Positions 8,828 through 18,742 of a stretch of 64,000 bases of DNA are shown here, one piece after another. How positions within the stretch are numbered: the stretch's first letter is position 1; every line of letters begins with the position of its first letter. Made by a program: the position numbers and the translations under genes. The notes under the pieces are model-generated. The model ran no database searches. It worked only from the letters and a program-made list of their open reading frames with translations, and was not told the DNA's origin. The DNA comes from Splendidivirga corallicola (GTDB taxonomy: Bacteria; Bacteroidota; Bacteroidia; Cytophagales; Cyclobacteriaceae), in contig JAUJEA010000010.1 in assembly GCA_030442035.1 (NCBI GenBank), forward strand, positions 223,303-287,302, read 5' to 3'.

Positions 8828-11800
8828 ATGAGCAAAATTACGAATAATCTATTTATCAAAGAACTGTTATTTATGTCACGACAAGCTTTTAACGGTTTAA
8901 TAATCGTCTTTCTGTTATCAGGTATGTTGATGGCCCATGATAGTGACTCCCAAAGAATGAGCGAGATAAAAATTACGCTGGAGCAGAAGTCTTCAAATTT
9001 GGGTACTGTATTGAGTGCTATCGAAAACCAAACCACCTTTACATTTTCTTATAGTCAGAGTATTAATTTGACTACACCAATAAGCATAGCAGCAGCCGGT
9101 AAATCACTTGATATTATTTTAAAGGAGATTGGGTACCAAGCCAAGATCAACTTTTTCAGAAGAAATGATCTGATCGCGGTAAGCAATGCTAAAAGTACCG
9201 CAAAAAAGGCTGACATTATTGTTGTGCTTGATAAAGAAATTTCAGGGAAAGTAAATGATGTAAATGGCGATGGATTACCTGGAGTAAATGTGGTAGTTAA
9301 GGGAACCACGATAGGAACTATTACTGATGCGGACGGTAACTATATCTTCAATGTGCCTGATGATGCTGAAGTACTGGTTTTTTCATATGTTGGATACACT
9401 TCCGAAGAAGTTGAAATTGCAGGCAGATCTACGATCAATATTAGCCTGACCCCTGATATTTCCACCCTTTCCGAGGTTGTTGTTATCGGTTACGGAACCG
9501 TACAGAAAAAGGATCTGACCGGAGCCGTAGCTTCGGTAGACGGTGAGCATATTGAAAATCAGCCTGTGGCCAGGGTTGATCAGATATTACAGGGCAAAAT
9601 TGCCGGAGCGCAAATTACCTCCGTAAGTGGCGCCCCATGGGCCAGAAGCACAATACGTATCCGGGGAGGAAATTCCCTGCAGGGCAATAATGAGCCACTT
9701 TGGGTAATAGACGGTTTTATAGCAGGCACTAATTTTGACCTCAATTCCATAAATCCTAATGATATTGAATCCATTGATGTCCTAAAAGATGCAACTTCTT
9801 TGTCAATTTATGGGACCAGAGGGGCCAATGGTGTAATTTTAGTTACCACCAAAAATGGAGCAAACCTACCTGAAGGCAAGCCACAGATTTCATTAAATAC
9901 TTATAGTGGTGTACAAAACTTTGCCAGGAAGATTGATCTTTTAACAGGTCCCGAACTTGCCGCCTACCTGAATGAGGGCGCTACATTAAATGGATCATCT
10001 GTTCCCTTCGCTGACCTGAACGCTGTAACACATACAGATTGGCAGGAAGAGATTGTACAGGTGGGGAAGGTCAACAATATTGATTTCTCTTTTACAGGCA
10101 ATAACAAAAATATAAACTATTTCCTTGGATTCAATTTTTTTGATCAAAAAGGAATTATTAAGGAATCAGGACTGACAAGGTACCAGGTAAGAGCAAATCT
10201 GGACAATAAACTAGGTTCCAAGGTAACTGTTGGTACCAGGCTAAACCTGAGCTACAATGAGAGAGACAATGTAAGGGTCAGTTTCTTCGATGTCACCAAG
10301 GAGGCATTTACTGCTTATACAAGGTTTGATGCTGATGGTAATTTCAACACTGATGATCCGATAGGTGGAAGAGTGTTTGACAACCCATTGGCAGACCTGT
10401 CATTAAGGGAAAATAGCATGACAGATGTACAATTACTTGGTAATTTTTATATGCAATATGAGCCCATAAAAGGGATAATGCTCAAATCAACTTTTGGCAC
10501 GAAGCTGCAATCTTCCAGGCAAGGTATATTGGCCCCGGGAGACTTACCTCTAAGGGCTTCGGTCAATTCAGGAAGTGGAGTCTCAATCAATGAAAATTTT
10601 GCAAGGGATTTGTTGAATGAAAATACCATCACATTCAGTAAAGATATTGCTTCCGATCACTCCATCGATGGAGTTCTGGGCTTTACCTGGCAAACGGTCC
10701 AAAACGAAAGCTCTAATTTAAGCACTGAGGGAGATATCGTTACCATTGATAGGATTGAATTAGGTGATGTTGAGCAACATCGTGTCAATTCAGGTTTTAA
10801 CAAGGCTCAATTCGTTTCCCATCTGGGCAGATTAAATTATACCTACAAAGGCAAGTATCTTTTAACACTGGTAGGACGAAGGGATGGATCTTCCAGATTT
10901 GCGGAAGGCAATAAGTATAATTTTTTTCCATCGGCCGCTGTTGCATGGAGAATGATTGAAGAACCGTTTATCCAGAACCTAGGTATTTTTGATGATCTAA
11001 AATTGCGCGCTAGCTATGGCCAATCCGGATCTACGGCCATTGGTTCATACCGGACACTGGCTTTGTTAAATACCAACCAGCCTGTTGTTGGTGAAAATGG
11101 CACTCAGGGCGTAGTGGCCAATGGTGTGGTAAAAGGAAGGCCTGCTCAACCTAGTCTGGGATGGGAAACAACGAATCAATTGGACATTGGATTAGAAGCT
11201 TCCTTTTTTGAAGGGCGCCTGAATATTGAAATGGATTATTATAAGAAAAGAACCAAAGACCTGTTGATCAATCTTTTTGTTCCACCAATCACAGGATTTG
11301 GAAGCCGTTTGGAAAATTTTGGGGAAATACAAAATCAGGGCCTTGAAATGAAAGTAGATGCCACCATTATGGATAAAAATTCATTCAAATGGGAGGCCAT
11401 ATTAACGATGGCCGGAAATCGAAGTAAGGCCCTCGACATTGGTACGGCGATCGGTGCAAATGATTCAATTCAATTTCGTGGTAATAACAGTGAGCCATTT
11501 ATTGGTATAGTCATTGAAGGACAGCCGGTTGGGCAGTTTTGGGGTGGTACCTATCTGGGAACTGTTAAAACACAGGAAGAATTGGATAACCTGCCTGACA
11601 ATGTATTTGTTGAACAGTTTGCGATTAACAATAACCTGCCTGGATTTCCTTCATTCTTAGATGATAATGGAGATGGTGCATACAACAGTCAGGACTATGG
11701 AGTAATAGGCAATCCGGAACCTGACTTTTATGGGGGTCTGATCAATAGTTTTTCCTACAAGAATTTCCATCTGGATATAAATCTGCAATTTACCTATGGG

Positions 11801-12214
11801 AATGATATCTACTATGATTTCACGCGAAGGGGATTTTTTGGAGGTAATGCTACCAACGTATTCGGATTACTCAGGGACAGATGGACCGAGGAGAACCCTA
11901 CGTCAAATGTTCCAAGGGCAGGGTCATTTAATACCGGATCAACATTTCAACCTAATCAGCAATATGTGTATGACGGTTCTTTTCTCCGACTGCAATCACT
12001 ACGTTTTTCATATGATGTACCGGTAAGTTCAATATCCTGGCTGGAAGGGCTAAATGTATATTTTGTCGGCAACAACCTGGCCCTTTGGAGTAATTATATT
12101 GGGTATGACCCGGAAGTAAATACAAGCAATACAAATTCCGTGGTAAGGGGAACGGACCGTGCCACCTATCCCCGCAACCGGTCTTATACTTTTGGTTTAA
12201 ACGTTAAATTTTAA
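8828..12214 (+). CDS. SusC/RagA-family TonB-dependent receptor with N-terminal STN domain
   Basis: 1128-residue outer-membrane transporter. After a signal region (about 16-36) come an STN domain (about 46-110, EIKITLEQKSSNLGTVLSAI), a carboxypeptidase-regulatory-like domain (about 135-212, ISGKVNDVNGDGLPGVNVVV), the TonB plug (about 225-345, VVVIGYGTVQKKDLTGAVAS, IRIRGGNSLQGNNEPLWVIDG) and a 22-strand-type barrel ending in SYTFGLNVKF. With the SusD encoded 6 bases downstream it would form the substrate-binding and uptake complex for oligosaccharides. The STN domain marks it as a transducer that signals through the FecR/FecI pair encoded upstream. ATG 8828 gives the full leader; an internal ATG at residue 16 is an alternative start. 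Confidence 0.95.
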   Translation: MSKITNNLFIKELLFMSRQAFNGLIIVFLLSGMLMAHDSDSQRMSEIKITLEQKSSNLGTVLSAIENQTTFTFSYSQSINLTTPISIAAAGKSLDIILKEIGYQAKINFFRRNDLIAVSNAKSTAKKADIIVVLDKEISGKVNDVNGDGLPGVNVVVKGTTIGTITDADGNYIFNVPDDAEVLVFSYVGYTSEEVEIAGRSTINISLTPDISTLSEVVVIGYGTVQKKDLTGAVASVDGEHIENQPVARVDQILQGKIAGAQITSVSGAPWARSTIRIRGGNSLQGNNEPLWVIDGFIAGTNFDLNSINPNDIESIDVLKDATSLSIYGTRGANGVILVTTKNGANLPEGKPQISLNTYSGVQNFARKIDLLTGPELAAYLNEGATLNGSSVPFADLNAVTHTDWQEEIVQVGKVNNIDFSFTGNNKNINYFLGFNFFDQKGIIKESGLTRYQVRANLDNKLGSKVTVGTRLNLSYNERDNVRVSFFDVTKEAFTAYTRFDADGNFNTDDPIGGRVFDNPLADLSLRENSMTDVQLLGNFYMQYEPIKGIMLKSTFGTKLQSSRQGILAPGDLPLRASVNSGSGVSINENFARDLLNENTITFSKDIASDHSIDGVLGFTWQTVQNESSNLSTEGDIVTIDRIELGDVEQHRVNSGFNKAQFVSHLGRLNYTYKGKYLLTLVGRRDGSSRFAEGNKYNFFPSAAVAWRMIEEPFIQNLGIFDDLKLRASYGQSGSTAIGSYRTLALLNTNQPVVGENGTQGVVANGVVKGRPAQPSLGWETTNQLDIGLEASFFEGRLNIEMDYYKKRTKDLLINLFVPPITGFGSRLENFGEIQNQGLEMKVDATIMDKNSFKWEAILTMAGNRSKALDIGTAIGANDSIQFRGNNSEPFIGIVIEGQPVGQFWGGTYLGTVKTQEELDNLPDNVFVEQFAINNNLPGFPSFLDDNGDGAYNSQDYGVIGNPEPDFYGGLINSFSYKNFHLDINLQFTYGNDIYYDFTRRGFFGGNATNVFGLLRDRWTEENPTSNVPRAGSFNTGSTFQPNQQYVYDGSFLRLQSLRFSYDVPVSSISWLEGLNVYFVGNNLALWSNYIGYDPEVNTSNTNSVVRGTDRATYPRNRSYTFGLNVKF

Positions 12215-12220
12215 GAAGCT

Positions 12221-13699
12221 ATGAAAAAATACATATATATCTTTATACTTATACTCTTTTCAATGGGATGCGATGAATTCCTGGAGGAAGACACCAGAGG
12301 GATATTAAGTCCCGATGGATTTTATGCTACTGAAGCGCAGGCCAACGCTGGAGTATTCGGATTGTATAACATTGTAAAATCCAACCCCATTTACGGAAGG
12401 AATATACTTCTCTATACAACATATGGTACTGACGACATGACTTCCAGTAGACGTTTTGGTGACGCAAACACTTTGCTGGATGCTTCTTTATCTACGTCAA
12501 ACCTGGGAGCTACGGTAGGTATCTGGAACAACTTACATAACCTGGTTGTAAATGCCAATTCGGTATTTACCGGAGTCACCAACTCAGATCTTAGTCCTGT
12601 AATTAAAGACAGGATCCTGGCCGAAACCATATTTTTAAGGTCGGTGGGTTATTACCACTTAACTCACATGTTTGGCAGCGTACCATATCATACTGAAGAT
12701 TTACCCATTGATGAACTGGCTGTCCTGGGAGAGACTTCTGCCGAAGACATAGTAGCTGAACTGGTAAGTGATCTGAAAGCTACGGAAGACAACCTACCAA
12801 CAAGTTACCCATCGTCTGAGGCTATTAGGGCTACTCGTTGGGCTGCCAAAACACTTAGAATGAAATTGTTACTATGGCAAAACAACTGGGCAGAAGCAGA
12901 AGTAGTGGGTAAGGATATCATCAATAATTCAGGGCTTACATTAGAGCCAAATTTTGCTGATCTCTGGGACAATGATGTAGACGGTTTTACTTCTGAAACT
13001 ATCTGGCAAATGATCTATGCATTTGATCTACAGACCAGTCCAATCACAGATTTTTATGTTCCCAGATTAAGAGACGAACCAGCTGATCAGGCGGACAGGC
13101 AGGCATTGATAGATGCTTTAAATGCCAATGGAGATGGTTTTACAGGCTTTGGTTTGTTAATTCCCTCTGACCCATTTATTGCGAGCTTGGCTCCCGATGA
13201 TACGCGTACTCCCTTAAATTTTACGCAGGAATATGAAGGAATTGCCTTAAAATTTCCTTATACCCCTAAATTTCAGAATTTTGATCAGCAAACTTCTCCC
13301 AGGTTTAATCACAGGGATAACACCGTAGTATTTCGCCTGGCCGATGTATATCTGATGCTGGCTGAAGCCCTCAACGAACAGAATAAAGGGGATGAAGCAT
13401 TGACATTTATCAATGTAGTACGGGCACGTGCTTACGAGCCTGACAGGCCTAATCTGATCGGCCTGGACCAGGCTGCCATCAAGCAGGTAATTTCAGATGA
13501 GAGGCGCTGGGAATTGGCCGGAGAAGGCCACAGAAGGTATGATTTGATAAGATGGGGAACCTATATTGAAACGGTGAGGAATTATGACTATGGTTCTTTG
13601 TGGGATCCATCCGGAATCCAGGACCATCAGGTTCTATTTCCCCTCTCTCCTACTCAGGTTGAGCTGACACCGGGATTACAGCAGACACCGGGATACTAA
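12221..13699 (+). CDS. SusD/RagB-family outer-membrane lipoprotein
   Basis: 492 residues with a lipoprotein signal (LFSMGC, Cys about 17) followed by the typical acidic DEFLEED. SusD features include TPR-like helices (AKTLRMKLLLWQNNWAEAE), the C-terminal RLADVYLMLAEALNEQNKG and VVRARAY, and the late ISDERRWELAGEGHRRYDLI. It is the surface lid that binds glycan for the SusC barrel encoded 6 bases upstream. It ends about 99 bases before the next gene, with a strong hairpin between them. Confidence 0.95.
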   Translation: MKKYIYIFILILFSMGCDEFLEEDTRGILSPDGFYATEAQANAGVFGLYNIVKSNPIYGRNILLYTTYGTDDMTSSRRFGDANTLLDASLSTSNLGATVGIWNNLHNLVVNANSVFTGVTNSDLSPVIKDRILAETIFLRSVGYYHLTHMFGSVPYHTEDLPIDELAVLGETSAEDIVAELVSDLKATEDNLPTSYPSSEAIRATRWAAKTLRMKLLLWQNNWAEAEVVGKDIINNSGLTLEPNFADLWDNDVDGFTSETIWQMIYAFDLQTSPITDFYVPRLRDEPADQADRQALIDALNANGDGFTGFGLLIPSDPFIASLAPDDTRTPLNFTQEYEGIALKFPYTPKFQNFDQQTSPRFNHRDNTVVFRLADVYLMLAEALNEQNKGDEALTFINVVRARAYEPDRPNLIGLDQAAIKQVISDERRWELAGEGHRRYDLIRWGTYIETVRNYDYGSLWDPSGIQDHQVLFPLSPTQVELTPGLQQTPGY

Positions 13700-13743
13700 T
13701 GAAAATCACAGTTGAAAAGGTTATTGAAAAAATAACATAAGTG

Positions 13744-13775
13744 AAATGCTGGAGGTATATCAACCTCCGGCATTT
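13744..13775 (+). terminator. Strong hairpin after susD-like gene
   Basis: Arms 13744-13755 (AAATGCTGGAGG) and 13764-13775 (CCTCCGGCATTT) pair over 12 positions with one G/U and an 8-base loop. Only a weak T-rich stretch follows, so partial termination or protection of the upstream susC/susD message is likelier than complete termination. The next gene starts at 13799. Confidence 0.55.
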
Positions 13776-13798
13776 GACAATTAATAATTTATTCACTC

Positions 13799-16700
13799 AT
13801 GATTTTTTCAATGATGATTTGGCGATTCAGGCTCTTTTTAATCATAGCTACTGTCATAAGTTGTAAGCAAGCGACAGATTCGCCATTAAACAAATCGAGA
13901 ATGTTTGAACTTGTATCCACTGATCATTCCGGAATAACTTTTTCCAATAACATAAAGGAAGACTATAGCCACTTTGTAGATCACTTCAATTATGTTTACA
14001 ACGGTGCGGGAGTAGCGATCGGTGACATTAATAACGATGGCCTCTCCGACATTTATTTTACTGGAAATGAGGTTCCCAATAAACTTTATCTAAATAAAGG
14101 CCATTTTAAATTTGAAGATATAACGTCAAATGCTGGTGTCGGCGGAGGGAATGGCTGGCACAATGGTGTAACAATGGTAGACATCAATCATGACGGATAT
14201 CTGGATATATATGTTTGTAAAGGAGGCTGGCAGGACACCCCGGAAGAAAGAGAAAACCTACTGTTTGTCAACCAAAAGGACCTCACTTTTAAAGAACAAT
14301 CTGCTGATTATGGTTTGAACGATGCAGGCTTTTCTATGATGGCTTCCTTTTTTGATATGGACAATGACAACGACCTGGATGTCTATATAACCAATCGACC
14401 TGATTCTTTTTTTATTCCGCTCGAGGAGTTCTTATCTCACAAAAAAAATGCAAAGAACCATAACAGAGACAAGCTATATCAAAATATGGGGCAGGGTGTG
14501 TTTAAAGAGATCGGCAAACAGGCAGGAATTGACCCCAACTGGGGTTATGGACTTGGTCTGGTCACTGCTGATGTGGATCAAGATGGATTTACAGATATAT
14601 ATGTAGCGAATGACTTTGTGGAAAACGACTATTTCTACAAAAACAACGGCGACGGCACTTTTTCGGAAAGTATTAAAGCAGCTACCCGGCACATTTCACT
14701 TTTTTCCATGGGAGTGGATATTGCTGATATTGATAATGATGGCTGGGAGGATATTTTTGTTTCGGAAATGCTTCCCGAAGACTACATTCGATCTAAAACC
14801 ACTATGGCACCCATGAACCGGAAGGCATATCAAAAAATATTGGACATGGATATACACAATCAATACATGCACAACATGCTTCAATACAATCAAGGCAAGG
14901 GAGTATTCAGCGAGATATCCCAGTTGTCCGGAACGTCTACTACGGACTGGAGCTGGGCTTGCTTCCTTGCCGATTTTGATAACGATAGCTATAGGGATCT
15001 CTTCGTATCTAATGGATATAAGCGCGATGTATACAATAAAGACACTCAGGTAGACCGGGTCATGTTCCTCAGAGAAAATATAAAAAGGTTTTCGTCTTTA
15101 GATGAAGCTTACAAAGAATTAGCCCCTCAACTGATCAGCATGTATGAGACCAATCAAACCATCAATTATTTTTTCAGGAATAACGGAGATTTAACTTTTT
15201 CAAATAAAAGTTCGGAATGGGGAATTCAGGATAAGAGCTTTTCCAATGGAGCGGCCTATGGTGATCTGGATAATGATGGTGACCTGGATTTAGTAGTGAA
15301 TAACATTGATCATGATGCCTTTGTATACAGAAACAATAGTGAGACCGCAGGGGTGAACTATTTGAGAATTAAGTTAATTGGCCCTGAAGAAAACCCTTTA
15401 GGGATCGGGGCAAAAATCACTTTAAAATATGATGACAAAATCCAATACGAAGAATTCAAAATCGTAAGGGGTTATTTGTCATCCGTAGAACCAATAGCAC
15501 ATTTTGGGCTCGATACCGTTTCCCGCATAGAATCTCTTGAGATAGAATGGAAAGATGGCAAAACCTCATTATTGGAAAACGTACCAGTCAATCAAAATAT
15601 TAAAGTTGACTATAAAGATGCAGGTATTGCTTCTAACAGTAACTTGAACCTAAGGGATAAGGTACCCTTTTTTGCCGAAGCTGCTTCCAAGTACTTTAGT
15701 ACCCCCTTCCGCCATTTGGAAAACAAGTATGACGACTACGAAAGACAGGTCCTACTACCGCATAAAAAATCCCAAGTAGGGCCATTTATTGCTACTGGAG
15801 ACGTAGATGGTAATGGCTTGGAAGATTTTTATATAGGAGGGGCAGCAGGACAGTCGGGTCAATTGTATTTGCAGCATGAGAATGGAAGTTTTGATGTTAC
15901 AAATAGTAAGGTTTTCGAGACAGATAAAAATCATGAAGATATTGGCCTTACATTCTTTGACGCCGATCAGGATAATGACCTGGACCTTTATGTAGTAAGT
16001 GGTGGTTATGAATTTGATGAAAATGATCCTCTGTTATCCGATAGATTATATATCAATAACGGGAAAGGTAATTTCAGCAGATCCGATAAGCTGCCGGATT
16101 TGCTATCCAATGGTTCATGTGTGGAGACTTCTGATATTGATAAAGATGGGGATTTGGATGTCTTCGTTGGCGGACATGTGATCCCGGGAAAATATCCTTT
16201 TGCAGCAAAAAGCCGGCTGCTGCTTAATGAAAACGGAAGGTTTATTGATGTCACGGAATCGATAGCACCCGGCCTGTCCAATATAGGGATGGTCACCTCC
16301 GCTTCCTGGACTGATATAGACGCCGATGGCGATCCTGATTTGATAGTGGTTGGTGAATGGATGCCCATTTCGGTTTTTGAAAATGAGATGGGACGATTTA
16401 AGAATGTGACAGAAAAATATGGATTACAAAATACAACCGGTTGGTGGAACAAAATCATCAGTACCGATTACGATCAGGATGGTGATATTGATTTTATAGC
16501 CGGAAACCTTGGGCTTAACTATAAATTTCATGCGAGCGAAAAAGAACCATTTCACATTTATGCTGCCGATTTTGATCAAAATGGCACAGTAGATCCTTTT
16601 TTAGTAAAGTATTATGGTAGCCAGCAAGTACCGATTCGTGGCAGGGAATGTTCTTCGGAACAAATTTCTGCAATAGGTGACCGGTTTCCAACTTACAAGG

Positions 16701-17161
16701 AATTTGCGCTTGCAGACATAACAAACATACTCGGCCCTGACATTGAAACAGCGTTACATTATGAAGCCCACATGTTTGAAAGCATAATTTTGGACAACCA
16801 AAATGGGGAATTTGCCAGTAAGCCATTGCCAACTAAAGCGCAGTTTTCGACAATTAACGGCATTGTATGCAACGATTTCGATGAAGATGGTTATAATGAC
16901 TTGCTAATAGCCGGGAACAATCTGGATGTTGAAGTGGAAACCACTCGCGCAGATGCCTCCATAGGATATTTTTTAAAAGGAAATCAGGATCAGGGCTTTA
17001 TTGCTGTTGAATACGAAAAGAGCGGAGTTTACCTGCCTTACAATGTTAAAGACCTTCAAATGATCAGAATAGGCAGAGAGCAGATTACAGGTATTTTGGT
17101 AAGTTCCGGTAATGATAACCTTAGATTACTTATAAAAAACCGACTAACTAAGACTTTTTAA
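13799..17161 (+). CDS. FG-GAP/VCBS and ASPIC-UnbV (CRTAC1-like) lipoprotein
   Basis: 1120-residue exported lipoprotein (signal with ATVISC, Cys about 22). It has many FG-GAP repeats with Asp-rich calcium-type loops such as DINNDGLSDIYF, DINHDGYLDIYV and DIDKDGDLDVFV. An ASPIC/UnbV-like segment at about 519-608 lies between two propeller-like sets. Such proteins commonly accompany SusC/SusD loci of marine Bacteroidota. A surface binding role for polysaccharide is likely but not proven. Its TAA stop overlaps the ATG of the following sulfatase by one base, indicating translational coupling and a shared function. Confidence 0.85.
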   Translation: MIFSMMIWRFRLFLIIATVISCKQATDSPLNKSRMFELVSTDHSGITFSNNIKEDYSHFVDHFNYVYNGAGVAIGDINNDGLSDIYFTGNEVPNKLYLNKGHFKFEDITSNAGVGGGNGWHNGVTMVDINHDGYLDIYVCKGGWQDTPEERENLLFVNQKDLTFKEQSADYGLNDAGFSMMASFFDMDNDNDLDVYITNRPDSFFIPLEEFLSHKKNAKNHNRDKLYQNMGQGVFKEIGKQAGIDPNWGYGLGLVTADVDQDGFTDIYVANDFVENDYFYKNNGDGTFSESIKAATRHISLFSMGVDIADIDNDGWEDIFVSEMLPEDYIRSKTTMAPMNRKAYQKILDMDIHNQYMHNMLQYNQGKGVFSEISQLSGTSTTDWSWACFLADFDNDSYRDLFVSNGYKRDVYNKDTQVDRVMFLRENIKRFSSLDEAYKELAPQLISMYETNQTINYFFRNNGDLTFSNKSSEWGIQDKSFSNGAAYGDLDNDGDLDLVVNNIDHDAFVYRNNSETAGVNYLRIKLIGPEENPLGIGAKITLKYDDKIQYEEFKIVRGYLSSVEPIAHFGLDTVSRIESLEIEWKDGKTSLLENVPVNQNIKVDYKDAGIASNSNLNLRDKVPFFAEAASKYFSTPFRHLENKYDDYERQVLLPHKKSQVGPFIATGDVDGNGLEDFYIGGAAGQSGQLYLQHENGSFDVTNSKVFETDKNHEDIGLTFFDADQDNDLDLYVVSGGYEFDENDPLLSDRLYINNGKGNFSRSDKLPDLLSNGSCVETSDIDKDGDLDVFVGGHVIPGKYPFAAKSRLLLNENGRFIDVTESIAPGLSNIGMVTSASWTDIDADGDPDLIVVGEWMPISVFENEMGRFKNVTEKYGLQNTTGWWNKIISTDYDQDGDIDFIAGNLGLNYKFHASEKEPFHIYAADFDQNGTVDPFLVKYYGSQQVPIRGRECSSEQISAIGDRFPTYKEFALADITNILGPDIETALHYEAHMFESIILDNQNGEFASKPLPTKAQFSTINGIVCNDFDEDGYNDLLIAGNNLDVEVETTRADASIGYFLKGNQDQGFIAVEYEKSGVYLPYNVKDLQMIRIGREQITGILVSSGNDNLRLLIKNRLTKTF

Positions 17162-18663
17162 TGGCGATCTTTACAAAACAAAAAAAGAAGCTCAATGAAT
17201 TCCTTTTACTCATTGTCCTTTTTATACCCTTTTCAACATTTAGTCAAAGCACTGAACAAAAAGATGTATTAAAACCTAATATCATTTTTATTCTGGTCGA
17301 TGATTTTGGATGGAATCAGGTAGGTTGTTACGGAAATGAGATTGTACGGACACCAAACCTTGACAAACTCGCAGAGGAAGGGGCAAAATTTACCAGTGCT
17401 TATGTAATGCCACAGTGCTCACCTACAAGGGCAGCATTTCTGTCAGGTAAATATCCTGCAAGATCCGGAATGACCAAAGTAATCAACAACCGGTTTTTTG
17501 GAAACGCTCCGATGCTCACTCCAAAAGTGAGAAAAAAACTTCCTTCAGAATGGTATTCCTTAGCTAAAATGTTAAAAAGCGCTGGTTACACTACAGGAAT
17601 CAGTGGAAAATGGCATGTGGCAGATAATTATCCAGCTGCTCCGATCAAAGAAAAAAAAGGAATAACGTATTTCAATGCTTATGGTTTTGATTGGGTTGGG
17701 GACGCCTCAGAAGGAAAGGCCAAAAAGGACAAGGCGGTAATGGATATTACCAATGAGGTATTGGGTTTTATAGATCAAAATAAGGAGAATCCTTTTTTTG
17801 CTTTTGTTTCACACTTTACTACACATTCCCCTCTGGCTGCTCCTGATACCCTCGTGGAAAAATATGTAAAAAAGGGATATACAAAGATGACTGACAAATG
17901 GGGTCTTGTTTCTGAGAGGCCTACTGCCGATATATTGGCCATGACGGAACATTTGGATTATTCAATAGGCCTGATCATGGAAAAGCTTGAAAAACTTGGT
18001 TTAGCTGAAAACACGCTGTTAGTAGCAATGGGCGACAACGGGGCATTAGGGAGGTTTTGGGACCATTCACCACTACGTGAATCTAAAGGCTCCCTGTATG
18101 AGGGAGGGATAAGGGTGCCATTAATTATGAAATGGCCAAAAACCATTCAAGCTAAGACAGAGATTGAAACATCAGTCCATATAATTGATATGTACCCAAC
18201 TTTCATGGAGATAGCAGGTGCTGATAGGCAGAAAGACTATAAAATTGATGGAGAAAGCCTTATTCCCCTTTTGAATAACAATGAAGGGTTCACCAGAGAT
18301 ATACTATACTTCCACCACCCCCACTATGTTCCTATGTATGCAAAAACTCCTGGTAGCATTGTGAGAAAAGGTGATTATAAACTGATTTATTATTTCGGCG
18401 ATTACCTGGATACGGAAGGCCATGAGGCAGCACACCGTAAATTATATGGTAAGCTCAAATTAGGTGAAAAAGTCGAACTTTTTAATATAAAAAAAGACAT
18501 AGGCGAAAAAAACGATCTTTCAGCCGATATGCCTGAAAAGGTGGAAGAAATGATGTCATTGCTCAGAAATTGGTGGGATGAAACTGGCGCTCCTATGCCT
18601 GTGGCAAACCAAGATTATAATCCCGATGCCCCATTTGCTGAGACGATTAATAAAGAAAGATAA
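17161..18663 (+). CDS. Type I sulfatase (formylglycine-dependent), first of three
   Basis: 500-residue arylsulfatase-superfamily enzyme with a Sec signal peptide (ending about TFSQS). Metal-binding N-terminus PNIIFILVDDFGWN, and the active-site signature CSPTRAAFLSG with Cys about 86, which would be converted to formylglycine by an anaerobic-type or FGE maturase not encoded here. Further conserved parts are GISGKWHV and MGDNGALG. It would remove sulfate esters from a glycan in the periplasm or at the surface. Start overlaps the preceding stop (TAATG). The subfamily and linkage cannot be read from sequence alone. Confidence 0.9.
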   Translation: MAIFTKQKKKLNEFLLLIVLFIPFSTFSQSTEQKDVLKPNIIFILVDDFGWNQVGCYGNEIVRTPNLDKLAEEGAKFTSAYVMPQCSPTRAAFLSGKYPARSGMTKVINNRFFGNAPMLTPKVRKKLPSEWYSLAKMLKSAGYTTGISGKWHVADNYPAAPIKEKKGITYFNAYGFDWVGDASEGKAKKDKAVMDITNEVLGFIDQNKENPFFAFVSHFTTHSPLAAPDTLVEKYVKKGYTKMTDKWGLVSERPTADILAMTEHLDYSIGLIMEKLEKLGLAENTLLVAMGDNGALGRFWDHSPLRESKGSLYEGGIRVPLIMKWPKTIQAKTEIETSVHIIDMYPTFMEIAGADRQKDYKIDGESLIPLLNNNEGFTRDILYFHHPHYVPMYAKTPGSIVRKGDYKLIYYFGDYLDTEGHEAAHRKLYGKLKLGEKVELFNIKKDIGEKNDLSADMPEKVEEMMSLLRNWWDETGAPMPVANQDYNPDAPFAETINKER

Positions 18664-18742
18664 TTTGGTCTGATACAATTCAAAGCAATATAGTCGAGAT
18701 AGAAGAGTAACGATCAATAATTGATAACCAAAGGCTTTAAGT

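Noticed and set aside
8641..9036. Leftward 131-codon open frame across the fecR-susC junction
   Set aside because: It runs antisense to the end of FecR and the start of SusC and shows no recognisable features; it is a shadow of real coding sequence.
16006..16458. Leftward 150-codon open frame inside the FG-GAP gene
   Set aside because: Ser/Pro-rich antisense translation of Asp-rich repeats, a typical shadow.
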